Assembly (NCBI GenBank): GCA_036501625.1
Contig: DASXZY010000048.1
Span: 8,835-72,834 of the forward strand
DNA from: Palsa-1400 sp036501625
GTDB lineage: Bacteria > Verrucomicrobiota > Verrucomicrobiia > Limisphaerales > Palsa-1400
Direction: 5' to 3'
DNA length: 64,000 nt
This document shows positions 42,547 to 52,227 of this stretch, piece by piece. The first letter of the stretch is position 1; each line of letters begins with the position of its first letter. The position numbers were made by a program, and so were the translations under genes. Under the pieces are notes generated by a model. It was not told where the DNA came from, ran no database searches, and worked only from the letters and a program-made list of their open reading frames with translations.

Positions 42547-43764
42547 ATGCCGCTGACAAAAAATGCTGACAGCGCCGGTCGCGGAGATCGCTGGCTTGAG
42601 AGTTGGCATGTCGCGCCAAGTGTCAATCGCGATTACGACTTTATTGATGGCTTGCGCGGAATCGCGATGTTAATGGTGCTGGCCGCGCACTTTTTTTATG
42701 TAAACCCCGCTTCCGGCCCCGCAGTCCGATTCATCGGGAGTTGCTTTTCGGCCGGGTCGAACGGCGTGACACTCTTTTTTGCATTGTCTGGATTTCTGAT
42801 TTCCTGGCCTTTTTGGAAGCGGAAGGCTTCCGGGGCGGAAATCAGCGTGCCTTCGGGTTACGGATGGCGCCGTTTCTGGAAGATTTATCCGCCGCTTGCT
42901 TTTTCGGTTTTGGTTTTGGCGCCCATATATATTCTCCGAAGCGGGGACTGGTCATTCGCGGGAATTGGCGCCAAATGGCTGGCGGGAATACCCTTTCTAT
43001 CGCCAATTACTGGAGAATTCAATCCGGTCATGTGGTCGTTGATTATTGAGGTGCAATTCTATGTGATTCTGCCCATTTTGTTCATCAGCCTGAAGAAAGT
43101 TCCGGCCGGAGTCTGCCTCTGGATTATTCCTTTGATTTTCGTGGCGGTTCCATTTGTATGCCGTTTGCTCACCGGGCAATCGCCGGAGATTCACCCCACG
43201 ATTAATGTTCACTTCCCCACGGGGCTGGATTGCTTCTGTTTGGGCATTTTTGTCGCCGGGTTGGACACGATGGGGCGGCTTAAGGCGGGGGACGCCATAT
43301 TTGGGGTTTTTGGAGTGGTGTTTTGGATCTTGTCGCTGCTGGCATTTTCGTGGTGTTCGTTTTCGAACTGGAACGGATTCACCGCCAATGAAATCACGCG
43401 AGATTTGCTGAAATTCTCCGCCGGCTGCTTGCTGTTCTTTGTTGCGGCTCCGCGGCATCCGGCGGCCCGAATTTTTTGCGCCCCCTGGCTGCGCTGGTGC
43501 GGGATTATTAGCTACGAGTGGTACCTGCTTCATCAGCCAATCTACGGGTGGATCCGGCAGTCGGTGGGACCGGCAGGCGGCAACCCGCTGAAATACGCGG
43601 CGATCGTGGGAAGTTCTTTTGTTCTGGGCCTGGTCGCGGCCGCGCTGACTTATCGTTTCTTTTCACTCCCAATTCTTCGTTACGGGAGAGGCAAGAAATC
43701 CGCCGCGCATTCGAATAAGGAACCGCTAAAACAAATGCCGGCGCCCTCATCTCCGAACGCTTGA
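42547..43764 (+). CDS. Acyltransferase 3 family membrane protein (OafA/YrhL-like)
   Basis: Integral membrane O-acyltransferase of 405 residues with about ten hydrophobic segments. Characteristic parts are YDFIDGLRGIAMLMVLAAHFFY at the N-terminus (with His of the active site), GVTLFFALSGFLISWPFWKR and RRFWKIYPPLAFSV. Such proteins acetylate surface polysaccharides. It opens the polysaccharide region, 108 bp from the divergent argJ. Confidence 0.92.
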   Translation: MPLTKNADSAGRGDRWLESWHVAPSVNRDYDFIDGLRGIAMLMVLAAHFFYVNPASGPAVRFIGSCFSAGSNGVTLFFALSGFLISWPFWKRKASGAEISVPSGYGWRRFWKIYPPLAFSVLVLAPIYILRSGDWSFAGIGAKWLAGIPFLSPITGEFNPVMWSLIIEVQFYVILPILFISLKKVPAGVCLWIIPLIFVAVPFVCRLLTGQSPEIHPTINVHFPTGLDCFCLGIFVAGLDTMGRLKAGDAIFGVFGVVFWILSLLAFSWCSFSNWNGFTANEITRDLLKFSAGCLLFFVAAPRHPAARIFCAPWLRWCGIISYEWYLLHQPIYGWIRQSVGPAGGNPLKYAAIVGSSFVLGLVAAALTYRFFSLPILRYGRGKKSAAHSNKEPLKQMPAPSSPNA

Positions 43765-43895
43765 ATCGCCAGCCCGCGGGTTCCTCAATGTCGCGCCCTA
43801 TTTTAGCCAGAAAACGGCAAAACTGGCGCTCGAACTTCTGAGCGAATCTGCTTGCTCCGGCAGGGGCGATTTTGCAAGCTGGGCCAGAACTAGAG

Positions 43896-45410
43896 ATGTT
43901 TAAAATTCATAGACTTTTGGTGGCTTACGCGGTGGCCATTCCGCTGGCTCTAATCCTTGGGTACCTCGTTGCGACCCCGGATATGGCCAGCGTGGCGGTT
44001 TTGGGAATGGTCTTTTTGGTGCTGGTCATTCCGCTATTGCTCCAATGGAGCCATCCTTTGCTGATTTTTTGCTGGAACTCGGCTTTCGTGTTTGGCTTTG
44101 TGCCGGGCGACATCCAAATGTGGATTGTCTTCGCTGGGCTTACCTTTGCCATCGGACTGGTACATCGCTTCATGGGCCACAAAAGCTTTCTGCGGGCTCC
44201 GGAATTGGTCAAGCCGATTCTCTTTCTCGCGGCGGTGGTGCTCGGGACGGCAAGAATCCGGGGCGGCTTGGGGGTGCATGCCTTCGGGAACAGCAATTAT
44301 GGCGGGCGAAACTACTTTATGATCATAGCGGCCGTCATGGGTTATTTCGGCCTGATTTCGCAGCAAATTTCAACGGCCAAAAGCGCTCGCGCCGTGAAAT
44401 GGTTCTTCCTGGCGGGCATGACCAATGCGGTCAGCACCATCCTGTATGCGATCGGGCCAATTGCCTATTTCCTGTTTTGGATTATTCCGGCAAGCAATCT
44501 GAGCGGCCAGATTGTTTACTCTTGGACCGAAACCAATATAACGCGCATCGAAGGCTTTGGCACTACGGGGGCGTTTCTGATGTGCTTTGCGCTGGCCCGC
44601 TGGGGAATTGGGTCATTGTTTCAATGGGACAAGCCGTGGAGAATGGGGTTGATCGCATTGTCGGCGCTGTTGACGCTCTTCAGCGGTTTCCGGTCTGACT
44701 TGGTGTTTCTCGTTCTTCTTTTTGCCTTTCAGTTTCTGATTGAGGGCTGGTGGAGAACCGCGTTGCTGCCCATCATGCTCGTGGCGGGGGCGGTTTGTCT
44801 GACACCCATGCTTTTTTTCGCCAACAAATTGCCTGGCGCTGTCCAGCGCAGCCTAGCCTTCCTTCCCGTAACCCTCGACCCAGCCGTCCGGGCCGAAGCG
44901 GAGGCGTCCACTCGTTGGCGGTATGACATGTGGGCGGAGATATGGCCTGAGATTCCCAAGTATCTTCTTGTCGGCAAAGGCTACGCCGTTGATCCTGATG
45001 AGCTTTATCTGACGGTCACGGCGACGCAACAGGGGCGGCTGAGCGGTTATGAAGGGTCGATGCTGGCTGGAGATTATCATAACGGCCCGCTTTCGATTCT
45101 GATACCATTTGGCATTTTTGGGCTGGCTGGCTTTCTCTGGTTGCTGGCTGCGGGCGCCAAAGTGCTCTATTGGAACTTTCGTTTCGGCGATCCCCGGTTG
45201 AAAAAAATGAACACCACGCTTCTGGTGTATTTCCTGGCGCAGTCCGTATTTTTCATTGTTATATTTGGCGCCTTCAACGTTCAACTTTCGGTATTTTTGG
45301 GCATCCTCGGCTTGAGCATTAGCCTCAATGGCGGTGTCTGCCGCAAGCCGGCGGCGGCGCGCCAGCCTGCTTATTCGTCCCCAATGGCGATGCCGGCGCC
45401 GGCAGCTTGA
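43896..45410 (+). CDS. Polytopic membrane protein, O-antigen polymerase-like (paralogue 1)
   Basis: A 504-residue protein with about eleven hydrophobic segments and one long hydrophilic loop (about 320-400) that contains RYDMWAEIWPEIPKYLLVGKGYAVDPDE and AGDYHNGPLSILIPFGIFGL. This layout, a big periplasmic loop before the last helices with a PKYLLVGKGY block, is that of Wzy/WaaL-type proteins. The frame opens at TTG 43872 but ATG at 43896 (MFKIHRLLVAY) aligns with the paralogue. The next gene is a close copy. Confidence 0.8.
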   Translation: MFKIHRLLVAYAVAIPLALILGYLVATPDMASVAVLGMVFLVLVIPLLLQWSHPLLIFCWNSAFVFGFVPGDIQMWIVFAGLTFAIGLVHRFMGHKSFLRAPELVKPILFLAAVVLGTARIRGGLGVHAFGNSNYGGRNYFMIIAAVMGYFGLISQQISTAKSARAVKWFFLAGMTNAVSTILYAIGPIAYFLFWIIPASNLSGQIVYSWTETNITRIEGFGTTGAFLMCFALARWGIGSLFQWDKPWRMGLIALSALLTLFSGFRSDLVFLVLLFAFQFLIEGWWRTALLPIMLVAGAVCLTPMLFFANKLPGAVQRSLAFLPVTLDPAVRAEAEASTRWRYDMWAEIWPEIPKYLLVGKGYAVDPDELYLTVTATQQGRLSGYEGSMLAGDYHNGPLSILIPFGIFGLAGFLWLLAAGAKVLYWNFRFGDPRLKKMNTTLLVYFLAQSVFFIVIFGAFNVQLSVFLGILGLSISLNGGVCRKPAAARQPAYSSPMAMPAPAA

Positions 45411-45509
45411 TTGTCCATGCCGCGCGTGTTATGATAAAGCCATCTTCCCCCATCAAGCCGCTCATCGAATCTGGCGGTGTCGCGGTCGAGAGCCGATTCC
45501 TGGACATAA

Positions 45510-47021
45510 ATGAGTAAGTTCACGCGGCTAGTCATTGCGTATTTTATAGCCATTCCGATGGCTATCGCGCTCGTGTTTCTGATGATGGGGCAGGATATGG
45601 CCACCGTGACCGCGATTGGGTTTGTGGTGCTTTTCCTGGCACTGCCGTTGATCATTCAATGGAACCACCTTTTGCTCATTTTTTGTTGGAACTCCACTTT
45701 TATCTTTGGCTTTATGCCCGGAGAGATTCAGGTGTGGATTGTCCTTGCGGCCGTCACTTTTCTCATAGCGGTGATCCACCGCTCCATGGGCCACCGGGCT
45801 TTCCTGCCCGCCCCCGAACTTGCCAAACCGATTCTCCTCCTTGTCGTCGTGGTATTCCTGACTGCAAAAATCCGAGGCGGATGGGGCATGCGCGCGTTCG
45901 GAAGCAGCAATTTCGGCGGCCGGAACTACTTCACGATCATCGCGGCCGTCATTGGTTATTTCGGCCTGATTTCCCAGCAGATTTCCATGCCCAAGAGCGC
46001 GCGAATCGTAAAATGGTTTTTCCTGGGGGGCATGACCAATGCAGTCAGCACCCTGCTCTATGCGATCGGCCCCTTCACGTATTTCTTATTTTGGATCATT
46101 CCGGCGAGCAACCTAAGCGGGCAGATTGTTTATGATTGGCACGACAGCAGCATGACTCGCATTCAAGGATTCGGAGCTGCCGGGTCGTTTCTCATGTGCT
46201 TTGCCCTGGCCCGCTGGGGCATCGGACCGTTGTTTATTTGGCGGAAACCGTGGAGAATGCTGCTCATGATTTCGTCGGTGCTGCTGACGCTCTTCAGCGG
46301 CTTCCGTTCCGACCTCTTGTTTCTAATCGTGTTGTTTGTGTTTCAATTCATCATCGAGGGCTGGTGGAAAACTGCCTTGCTCCCCATCATGATTTTCGCG
46401 GGCGCCATCTGCCTGATGCCGCTGTTGATTTTCGCCAATAAAATGCCGTCGGCCGTCCAGCGCTGCCTGGCCTTTCTGCCGGTGAACATCGACCCGGCCA
46501 TTCGAGTCGATGCGGCCAACTCCATCCAATGGCGGCGCGACATGTGGACGAGCGTCCTGCCCGAGGTTCCAAAATATCTCCTTGTCGGCAAAGGCTATGA
46601 GTTTGACCCGGACGAATACTTCTTGACGGTGATGGGTTCCCAACAGGGCCGCTTGAGCGGTTATGAGGCGGCCATGCTGGCGGGCGACTACCACAACGGC
46701 CCGCTCTCGGTTTTGATTCCCCTAGGCTTCTTTGGGATGGCTGCTCTTCTGTGGCTTTTGGGAGCCGGGGCGAAAGTGCTCTATGTCAATTACCGTTTCG
46801 GCGACGCCCGATTAAGAAGAGTGAACATCACTCTTCTGGCTTATTTCCTGGCGCAGGCATTGTTTTTCCTCTTGGTGTTTGGCGCCTTCAGCTCCCAGCT
46901 ATCCGTGTTTTTGGGCATCCTGGGTTTGAGTGTCAGCCTAAATGGCGGTGTTTGCCGCCGGGAGGCTCCAAAACCGGCTCCGGCTCCGGCCTCACCCGGC
47001 GTCATGCTGGAACCGGCATGA
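45510..47021 (+). CDS. Polytopic membrane protein, O-antigen polymerase-like (paralogue 2)
   Basis: A 503-residue paralogue of the previous gene, collinear from end to end and about two thirds identical by eye. Shared blocks include LLIFCWNS, IIAAVIGYFGLISQQIS, FFLGGMTNAVSTLLYAIGP, IIPASNLSGQIVY, LTLFSGFRSDL and MLAGDYHNGPLS. The gap between them is 99 bp. Its stop is 6 bases before the GT2 start, so it is co-transcribed with the glycosyltransferase genes. Confidence 0.8.
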   Translation: MSKFTRLVIAYFIAIPMAIALVFLMMGQDMATVTAIGFVVLFLALPLIIQWNHLLLIFCWNSTFIFGFMPGEIQVWIVLAAVTFLIAVIHRSMGHRAFLPAPELAKPILLLVVVVFLTAKIRGGWGMRAFGSSNFGGRNYFTIIAAVIGYFGLISQQISMPKSARIVKWFFLGGMTNAVSTLLYAIGPFTYFLFWIIPASNLSGQIVYDWHDSSMTRIQGFGAAGSFLMCFALARWGIGPLFIWRKPWRMLLMISSVLLTLFSGFRSDLLFLIVLFVFQFIIEGWWKTALLPIMIFAGAICLMPLLIFANKMPSAVQRCLAFLPVNIDPAIRVDAANSIQWRRDMWTSVLPEVPKYLLVGKGYEFDPDEYFLTVMGSQQGRLSGYEAAMLAGDYHNGPLSVLIPLGFFGMAALLWLLGAGAKVLYVNYRFGDARLRRVNITLLAYFLAQALFFLLVFGAFSSQLSVFLGILGLSVSLNGGVCRREAPKPAPAPASPGVMLEPA

Positions 47022-47027
47022 CACTGC

Positions 47028-47882
47028 ATGACTTTCTCGGTCATTACCCCCAGTTTTCGGCAATCCCAGTGGCTTAAATTGTGTGTGGCTTCGGTCGCGG
47101 ACCAAGGAATCGCGGCCGAACATATTGTGCAGGACGCCTGTTCAGACGACGGCACCCTGGACTGGCTTTTAACCGACCCGCGCGTCAAAGCTTATTCCGA
47201 AAAGGATTCCGGCATGTATGACGCCGTCAATCGCGGTTTCCGGCGGGCTGGGGGCGAAATCCTCTCTTACTTGAATTGCGATGAGCAATACCTGCCGGGA
47301 GCCTTGCAGGCGGCGCGGGCTTATTTTGAGCGCCACCCTGACGTGGAGATGCTCTTTGGCGATTGCCTGGTCGTGGGGGCGGAAGGGGAGTTTCTTTGCT
47401 ACCGCAAGGTTCAAAAGCCTTGGAGGCCGCACGTCATGGTGTCCCATTTGCCGACCTTCACGGCCGCGACCTTTATCCGGCGCTCTGTGTTGGACAAACA
47501 CGGGCTTTTCTTTGACACGCAATGGCGCGACTGTGGCGACGCCGAATGGGTGTTGCGCGCATTGGAAAAGGGCGTTCGCATGGATGTCACAGGAGAATTC
47601 ATGGCCGTGTTCACCGATACTGGAGACAATCTTTCATCGCGCCCGAACGCGTTGCGGGAAAAGCGTCTGCTGGCAGGCATGGCTCCTATGTGGGCGCAAA
47701 AATTGGCTCCCGCGCTGGCATGGCGCCATCGTTTGAACCGCCTGGCGCGGGGCGCTTACCGGCAGAAGCCATTTGACTATTCGATCTACACGCTGGCGGC
47801 GCCGCGCGAGCGGTCAGTGCATCACGTGGCGCGCCCAACTTTCGTTTGGAAGGGACGGTTGAAATCAATCTTCAAGCCTTGA
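47028..47882 (+). CDS. Family 2 glycosyltransferase
   Basis: GT-A-fold transferase of 284 residues. N-terminal motif SVITPSFRQSQWLKLCVASVADQ, nucleotide-binding SDDGT, SEKDSGMYDAVNRGFRRAGGEILSYLNCDEQYLPGAL (the NCDEQ segment is the metal-binding position of DxD), and WRDCGDAEWVLRAL for the catalytic base. Closest in character to the WcaA/lipid-linked sugar transferases that extend surface glycans. It lies between the Wzy-like paralogues and the GT9 gene. Confidence 0.92.
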   Translation: MTFSVITPSFRQSQWLKLCVASVADQGIAAEHIVQDACSDDGTLDWLLTDPRVKAYSEKDSGMYDAVNRGFRRAGGEILSYLNCDEQYLPGALQAARAYFERHPDVEMLFGDCLVVGAEGEFLCYRKVQKPWRPHVMVSHLPTFTAATFIRRSVLDKHGLFFDTQWRDCGDAEWVLRALEKGVRMDVTGEFMAVFTDTGDNLSSRPNALREKRLLAGMAPMWAQKLAPALAWRHRLNRLARGAYRQKPFDYSIYTLAAPRERSVHHVARPTFVWKGRLKSIFKP

Positions 47883-47895
47883 GGCGGCTGAGATT

Positions 47896-48912
47896 ATGAA
47901 GCCCAAACTGTTGGCTGTCGAGCTATGGGGAATAGGCGATTTGGTGGTGAGCACGCCATTTTTAAGAGCGGCCGCCGACAAATATGAATTGACACTGCTC
48001 GCCAAATCGACGGTCCAGGAATTGCAGCCGCGCCTCTGGCCTGGAGTGGAAGTCATTCCGTTTAACATCCCATGGACGGCTTTCAGGGGCAAATACAACC
48101 TTGCGCGCTGGCCCTGGCGCGGATTGGCCTCGCTCAAGCGGCAATTGCGCTCGCGTCATTTTGACATTGCCGTGTCAGCGCGCTGGGACCCGCGGGACCA
48201 TGTTCTCCTTTGGTTGGCGGGCGCTCCCCGGCGCATCGGCTTTCCACGGCTGGGCAGCGGCGCCTTTCTGACTGAGTCTTTGCGTCCTCCCGATGCGAGC
48301 CTGCATCGTTATGAAAACTGGCGGTTGCTGGGACGGTCTTTGGGAATAGATTTGCCGGCGAAGGAACAATTGACGACAGCCCGGCGGAACTCGGATACAA
48401 TCCTGATCCACACAGGCGCCGCGCAACCCACACGGGTCTGGCCGTTGGAACGTTTCCAATTCCTGGCGGCGCAACTGCGGCAGAATCATTACAACGTGCA
48501 GGTCGCCTGCAATCCCGATCAGCGAGCCTGGTGGGCGGAGCGCGCAGAAAACGCCGCTGTGCCGGCCAGCCTGTCCGAATTGATGGCGCTGATCGACAAC
48601 GCCGGCCTTTTCATTGGCAACGATTCCGGACCGGGACATCTGGCGGCGATTTTGGGCGTGCCGACCTTCACGATTTTTGGCAATGGCCTGCCGAGCCTGT
48701 TCGCCCCGCTGCATCCACAGGCCGAATGGATGGAAGGCAGCGCGTGCCCCTACAAGCCATGTTATGATTCCTGCCGGTTCGCGGCGCCGAATTGCATCTT
48801 GAGCACCGAAGCGGCGGAGGCTTGGGCGAAAATCAAACTGTTTGCCGAGAAGCATCTGGCCAAGAACTCCGTTTTAGGATTCGATATGCAACGAGGTAAA
48901 GGGGCGGAATAA
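47896..48912 (+). CDS. Family 9 glycosyltransferase (heptosyltransferase-like)
   Basis: GT-B protein of 338 residues. Motifs: VELWGIGDLVVSTPFLRA at the N-terminus, ILIHTGAAQPTRVWPLERFQFLAAQL, and LFIGNDSGPGHLAAILGVPTFTIFG, which is the ADP-sugar and acceptor region of LPS heptosyltransferases. The Cys-containing tail (ACPYKPCYDSCRFAAPNCIL) is also typical. Its 3' end overlaps the convergent membrane protein gene by 80 bases. Confidence 0.92.
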   Translation: MKPKLLAVELWGIGDLVVSTPFLRAAADKYELTLLAKSTVQELQPRLWPGVEVIPFNIPWTAFRGKYNLARWPWRGLASLKRQLRSRHFDIAVSARWDPRDHVLLWLAGAPRRIGFPRLGSGAFLTESLRPPDASLHRYENWRLLGRSLGIDLPAKEQLTTARRNSDTILIHTGAAQPTRVWPLERFQFLAAQLRQNHYNVQVACNPDQRAWWAERAENAAVPASLSELMALIDNAGLFIGNDSGPGHLAAILGVPTFTIFGNGLPSLFAPLHPQAEWMEGSACPYKPCYDSCRFAAPNCILSTEAAEAWAKIKLFAEKHLAKNSVLGFDMQRGKGAE

Positions 48913-50140
48913 CCAGAAGCCAAGCATACATTCGGTTCGCATCCCAAAACTCGGTCACAAAGGGAATCCACTCCACCAGCAAATAACAGGCAGCCAATCC
49001 CAGGCGATCCTGGGAATTGATCTCAAGACCAAGATGTTTAGCGAGATGGGGGATGGCGATCCAAACTAGAGGCCATCCCGCGGTGGGCAGGCGGAAAATG
49101 GCCGCTCCCAGGGCAGGCCCGAGCAGATAAGAAATCGCGCCGAAACCGAATGCCACCTGGATGGCAACCGGCAACTCTCGAAACGCCCGGCGGTTCTTCC
49201 AAGTGCGCGGAAACACCAGCGGGGCGACGCCAAAAACCGTCAAGAGTGCCACCAGCGTATCCACAGGGAACCGCCATTGGAAGGAGAGGCCGACTTCGCG
49301 CACCAGGCCCAATTGCAAAAAGTGCGGCAGTGTCCATGTGATCGATGGTGCTGAACGGGCCGGAACCATCGAGTTGCTCCATAGAGCGATTCCCAGAACG
49401 TTTTGCAGAAAATTGTAGCCCACTTTGAAAACCAAATAAGCGGAATCGGGCAAATGATGAAGGTTGGGCGCGCCCAATCGCACAAACCAGGCGCCCGCGG
49501 CGGTCCCTGCCACCAGCGCCAGCAGGCTTCCCCAGGCCAATCGCCGCTCTCCGCGCGCCCATGCGATCCAAGCGCAAACCAGGCAGAGAACGAGCGTGCT
49601 TTCTCTTGTAATGAAAGCAAGAAAAAGAATCGCCAGCGCCCACTGCTGGCGCCGCCGCAACAGCAGCAGAAAAAAAAGGGCCAGCAAAGCCATATGAAAC
49701 AACTCCGGCATGTAGCCCAGCAGCAACGATTCCAAAGGCACCGGCGTCAGCAGGAATATCGCCGAAAGCCAAGGCAGCCCGGCCGTCTCTTCCAGCAAAG
49801 CAGCCAGGGAATAAGCGAGCAATCCCCACGCCGCGCAATTCAACATCATGCAGGTCACTGGGGTGGAAAGCTTCGCGCAACGAGACACGACGCGGCATAG
49901 CCAGGGATAAAATGCCCGTTTCGTGAATGGGGACGGAACTTGAGAACTCTTGCCCTCGGCCATGGCTCGATAAGACTGGTCATCAATTTCGGGCATGTAT
50001 GGCAAGGTGAACTGGTTGTCCGGGCGGTAAGTGACCAGCGGAATATAATTGTGCGTGGCCACGACACAAAGGCCCGCCAGAAACACAAACAGGGCCGCGC
50101 AAGCGGCGCCAGCGCGCGAATGGAGCGAACAACTTGCCAT
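48833..50140 (-). CDS. Unrecognised polytopic membrane protein
   Basis: A 435-residue protein with about nine hydrophobic segments. The first loop (TYRPDNQFTLPYMPEIDDQSYRAMAEGKSS) is acidic and followed by RAFYPWLCR, which recalls GT-C mannosyltransferase-type proteins (PMT/ArnT-like), but no decisive motif is present. It is the only minus-strand gene of the polysaccharide region. The last 26 codons overlap the GT9 gene on the opposite strand, so both tails are coding in two directions. Confidence 0.75.
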   Translation of the reverse strand: MASCSLHSRAGAACAALFVFLAGLCVVATHNYIPLVTYRPDNQFTLPYMPEIDDQSYRAMAEGKSSQVPSPFTKRAFYPWLCRVVSRCAKLSTPVTCMMLNCAAWGLLAYSLAALLEETAGLPWLSAIFLLTPVPLESLLLGYMPELFHMALLALFFLLLLRRRQQWALAILFLAFITRESTLVLCLVCAWIAWARGERRLAWGSLLALVAGTAAGAWFVRLGAPNLHHLPDSAYLVFKVGYNFLQNVLGIALWSNSMVPARSAPSITWTLPHFLQLGLVREVGLSFQWRFPVDTLVALLTVFGVAPLVFPRTWKNRRAFRELPVAIQVAFGFGAISYLLGPALGAAIFRLPTAGWPLVWIAIPHLAKHLGLEINSQDRLGLAACYLLVEWIPFVTEFWDANRMYAWLLVIPPLYLVAYRILKRSSWPDASRQTV

Positions 50141-50275
50141 CCGCTTAGTGGTACGAGTTAGACAGCCATGCCGTCAATTCAGAAGCGGTTATTGACGCTG
50201 CGGTTGGCGCGGTTATGATGACCTTGCTGAAAATGAATCGTCATCGTGTGAGCCGCAACCTCGCCCGCCCAGGCC

Positions 50276-52153
50276 ATGCCAAAACCGGTTAAGGCTTGGA
50301 TCATTGGCTCCGCGCTTCTTTCCGCGGCGGGTTGGGTTTTGTCCGCGTTCAAGCTGTTTAACGAGCTGGGATACGCCATTGCGCTTGGGATCGCGGCTGT
50401 CGGATTTTTTTGGTGGCGGAGGCGGCAGCCGGCGATTGGGGCAGGAATTCCGCTTGAGGTCTGGGCGCGACGGCAGCGGCGGCGGTTTCAGCGCGTTCTG
50501 CCGTTCATGTTCGCCGTCACGGCGGCGCTGGCATTATTGGGAGGGGCGCTTTACTCCCCGAATAACTACGACGCTTTGTGGTATCGCCTGCCGCGGATGT
50601 TGCATTGGTGGGCGGCCTCGCGCTGGCACTGGATTGTTACGCCCTGGCAGCCGATGAACCGAAGCGGAACGGGCTTTGAATGGCTGACGGCTCCGCTCCT
50701 CATTCTCACCCACAGCAGCCGGTTGCTTTTTCTGTTCAGCATCGCCAGTTTTCTCCTGCTGCCCGGCTTGCTTTTTCAAACGTTCACACTGTTGGGCGTC
50801 TCCCGGCGTGTCGCGTGGGCTTGGATGTGGCTGCTGCCGATGGGCTATTGCTTTGTGATGGAAGCTGGCAGCATCGGGAATGATTTGGCCGCTGTGCCCT
50901 ATGCGCTGGCGGGCATCGCGTTTTTTCTCCTGGCGCGAAAACGGCAATCGCCGGCGGATTTCCGGCTTGGCCTTCTGGCGGCAGGCTTGACCACGGGAGT
51001 TAAAGCCGCCAATTTGCCATTGCTTTTGCCGTTAGTTTGCGCGGCTTGGCCGGCGAGGTTTCTATGGCGGAGGGAATTGGCTCGCAACTCCGCGGCCTTC
51101 GTTCTTGCGCTCCTGGTTTCGTTCCTGCCAATGGCGATTCTGAACCAGCACTACGCTGGCGATTGGGCGGGCGACCCAAATAACTCAGAAAAAATGACCA
51201 TCAAAAGCCCCATGATCGGCTTTCTCGGCAACGGCATTCAATTGACGGAGCAAACCCTGATGCCGCCTCTGTTCCCGCTTTCGTACCGCGTTTGCGACGA
51301 TGCCTGGAGCTTGTTCCCCGAAAGCTTTCGCGGCCGTTTGCAGGCGGGCTTTCCGGACTTTGATTGGCATCTTCGCGAATTGCCCCAGGAAGAAGCGGCC
51401 GGGCTTGGCCTTGGAATTGCATTGGCGGCAGGGGCGGGAATGGTTTTAGCCCTTCGCCACGGGAAAAGGCGGTTCGCTTTGGGAATCGGCATGGTGATTG
51501 GACTTGGTTCGTGGGCGGCCCTTGCAGCCTACTCGGCAAAGATTGGCGCGCCCGCCACAGGCCGACTGCTGGCCGCGTATTATCCATTTCTCCTCCTGCC
51601 GGTGTTGCTCGATCCTACGCAGCGCGATGTTGTGCGCCGTCGATGGTGGAACCGGCTCGCCGTGGCGGCTGGCATCTCGGCCATCATTGCTGTCGTGCTG
51701 ACCCCTTCGCGCCCGCTGTGGCCCGGGAAGACCTTTTTCGCGTGGCTGGCCGCGAAATTCCCGGATTCGGCTGAAATCGCGCGCGCGGAAACCACCTACA
51801 GCGTTTACAGCGAGAGAAGCGAAATGCTGGCCCCTTTATGCAAGTACATACCGTCCGAAGCCAGAACCGTCGGCCTTTATGATTTGGACAACGCTTCGGA
51901 AGTCTCTTTGTGGCACCCTTTCGGATCGCGCAAGGTTGTTCGCGTAACCGGGCCAGCCGGCCGCTGGAAGCCTTCCTTGGAATGGTTGGTGGTCGATAAC
52001 GCATCCGTAAAATGGCCCAGCGGCGATTCCTTCAACCAATGGCTCAGCAAAAACGGCGGCACTATCGTCGGCCAGGAATCCATTACCGCGAAAGTCGGCG
52101 GAGGCCCGCAACAATGGAGCGTGGTCCATTTTAACCCCCGTTTCGCGCCTTGA
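50276..52153 (+). CDS. Large membrane protein, GT-C glycosyltransferase-like
   Basis: A 625-residue protein with about thirteen hydrophobic segments and a periplasmic C-terminal domain of about 120 residues. The first loop has PNNYDALWYRLPRMLHWW, with an acidic residue and aromatic cluster typical of PMT/ArnT-like GT-C enzymes that use polyprenyl-phosphate sugars. The C-terminal part (SEARTVGLYDLDNASEVSLWHPFGSRKVVRV) looks beta-rich. Exact substrate unknown. Confidence 0.78.
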   Translation: MPKPVKAWIIGSALLSAAGWVLSAFKLFNELGYAIALGIAAVGFFWWRRRQPAIGAGIPLEVWARRQRRRFQRVLPFMFAVTAALALLGGALYSPNNYDALWYRLPRMLHWWAASRWHWIVTPWQPMNRSGTGFEWLTAPLLILTHSSRLLFLFSIASFLLLPGLLFQTFTLLGVSRRVAWAWMWLLPMGYCFVMEAGSIGNDLAAVPYALAGIAFFLLARKRQSPADFRLGLLAAGLTTGVKAANLPLLLPLVCAAWPARFLWRRELARNSAAFVLALLVSFLPMAILNQHYAGDWAGDPNNSEKMTIKSPMIGFLGNGIQLTEQTLMPPLFPLSYRVCDDAWSLFPESFRGRLQAGFPDFDWHLRELPQEEAAGLGLGIALAAGAGMVLALRHGKRRFALGIGMVIGLGSWAALAAYSAKIGAPATGRLLAAYYPFLLLPVLLDPTQRDVVRRRWWNRLAVAAGISAIIAVVLTPSRPLWPGKTFFAWLAAKFPDSAEIARAETTYSVYSERSEMLAPLCKYIPSEARTVGLYDLDNASEVSLWHPFGSRKVVRVTGPAGRWKPSLEWLVVDNASVKWPSGDSFNQWLSKNGGTIVGQESITAKVGGGPQQWSVVHFNPRFAP

Positions 52154-52227
52154 AAATTCCCGGGCGATTTTCACTTTCGTTTGGCGATGGGCGCCCTTAG
52201 TTTTAGCCAGGACCAGCTAAAGCGCCT

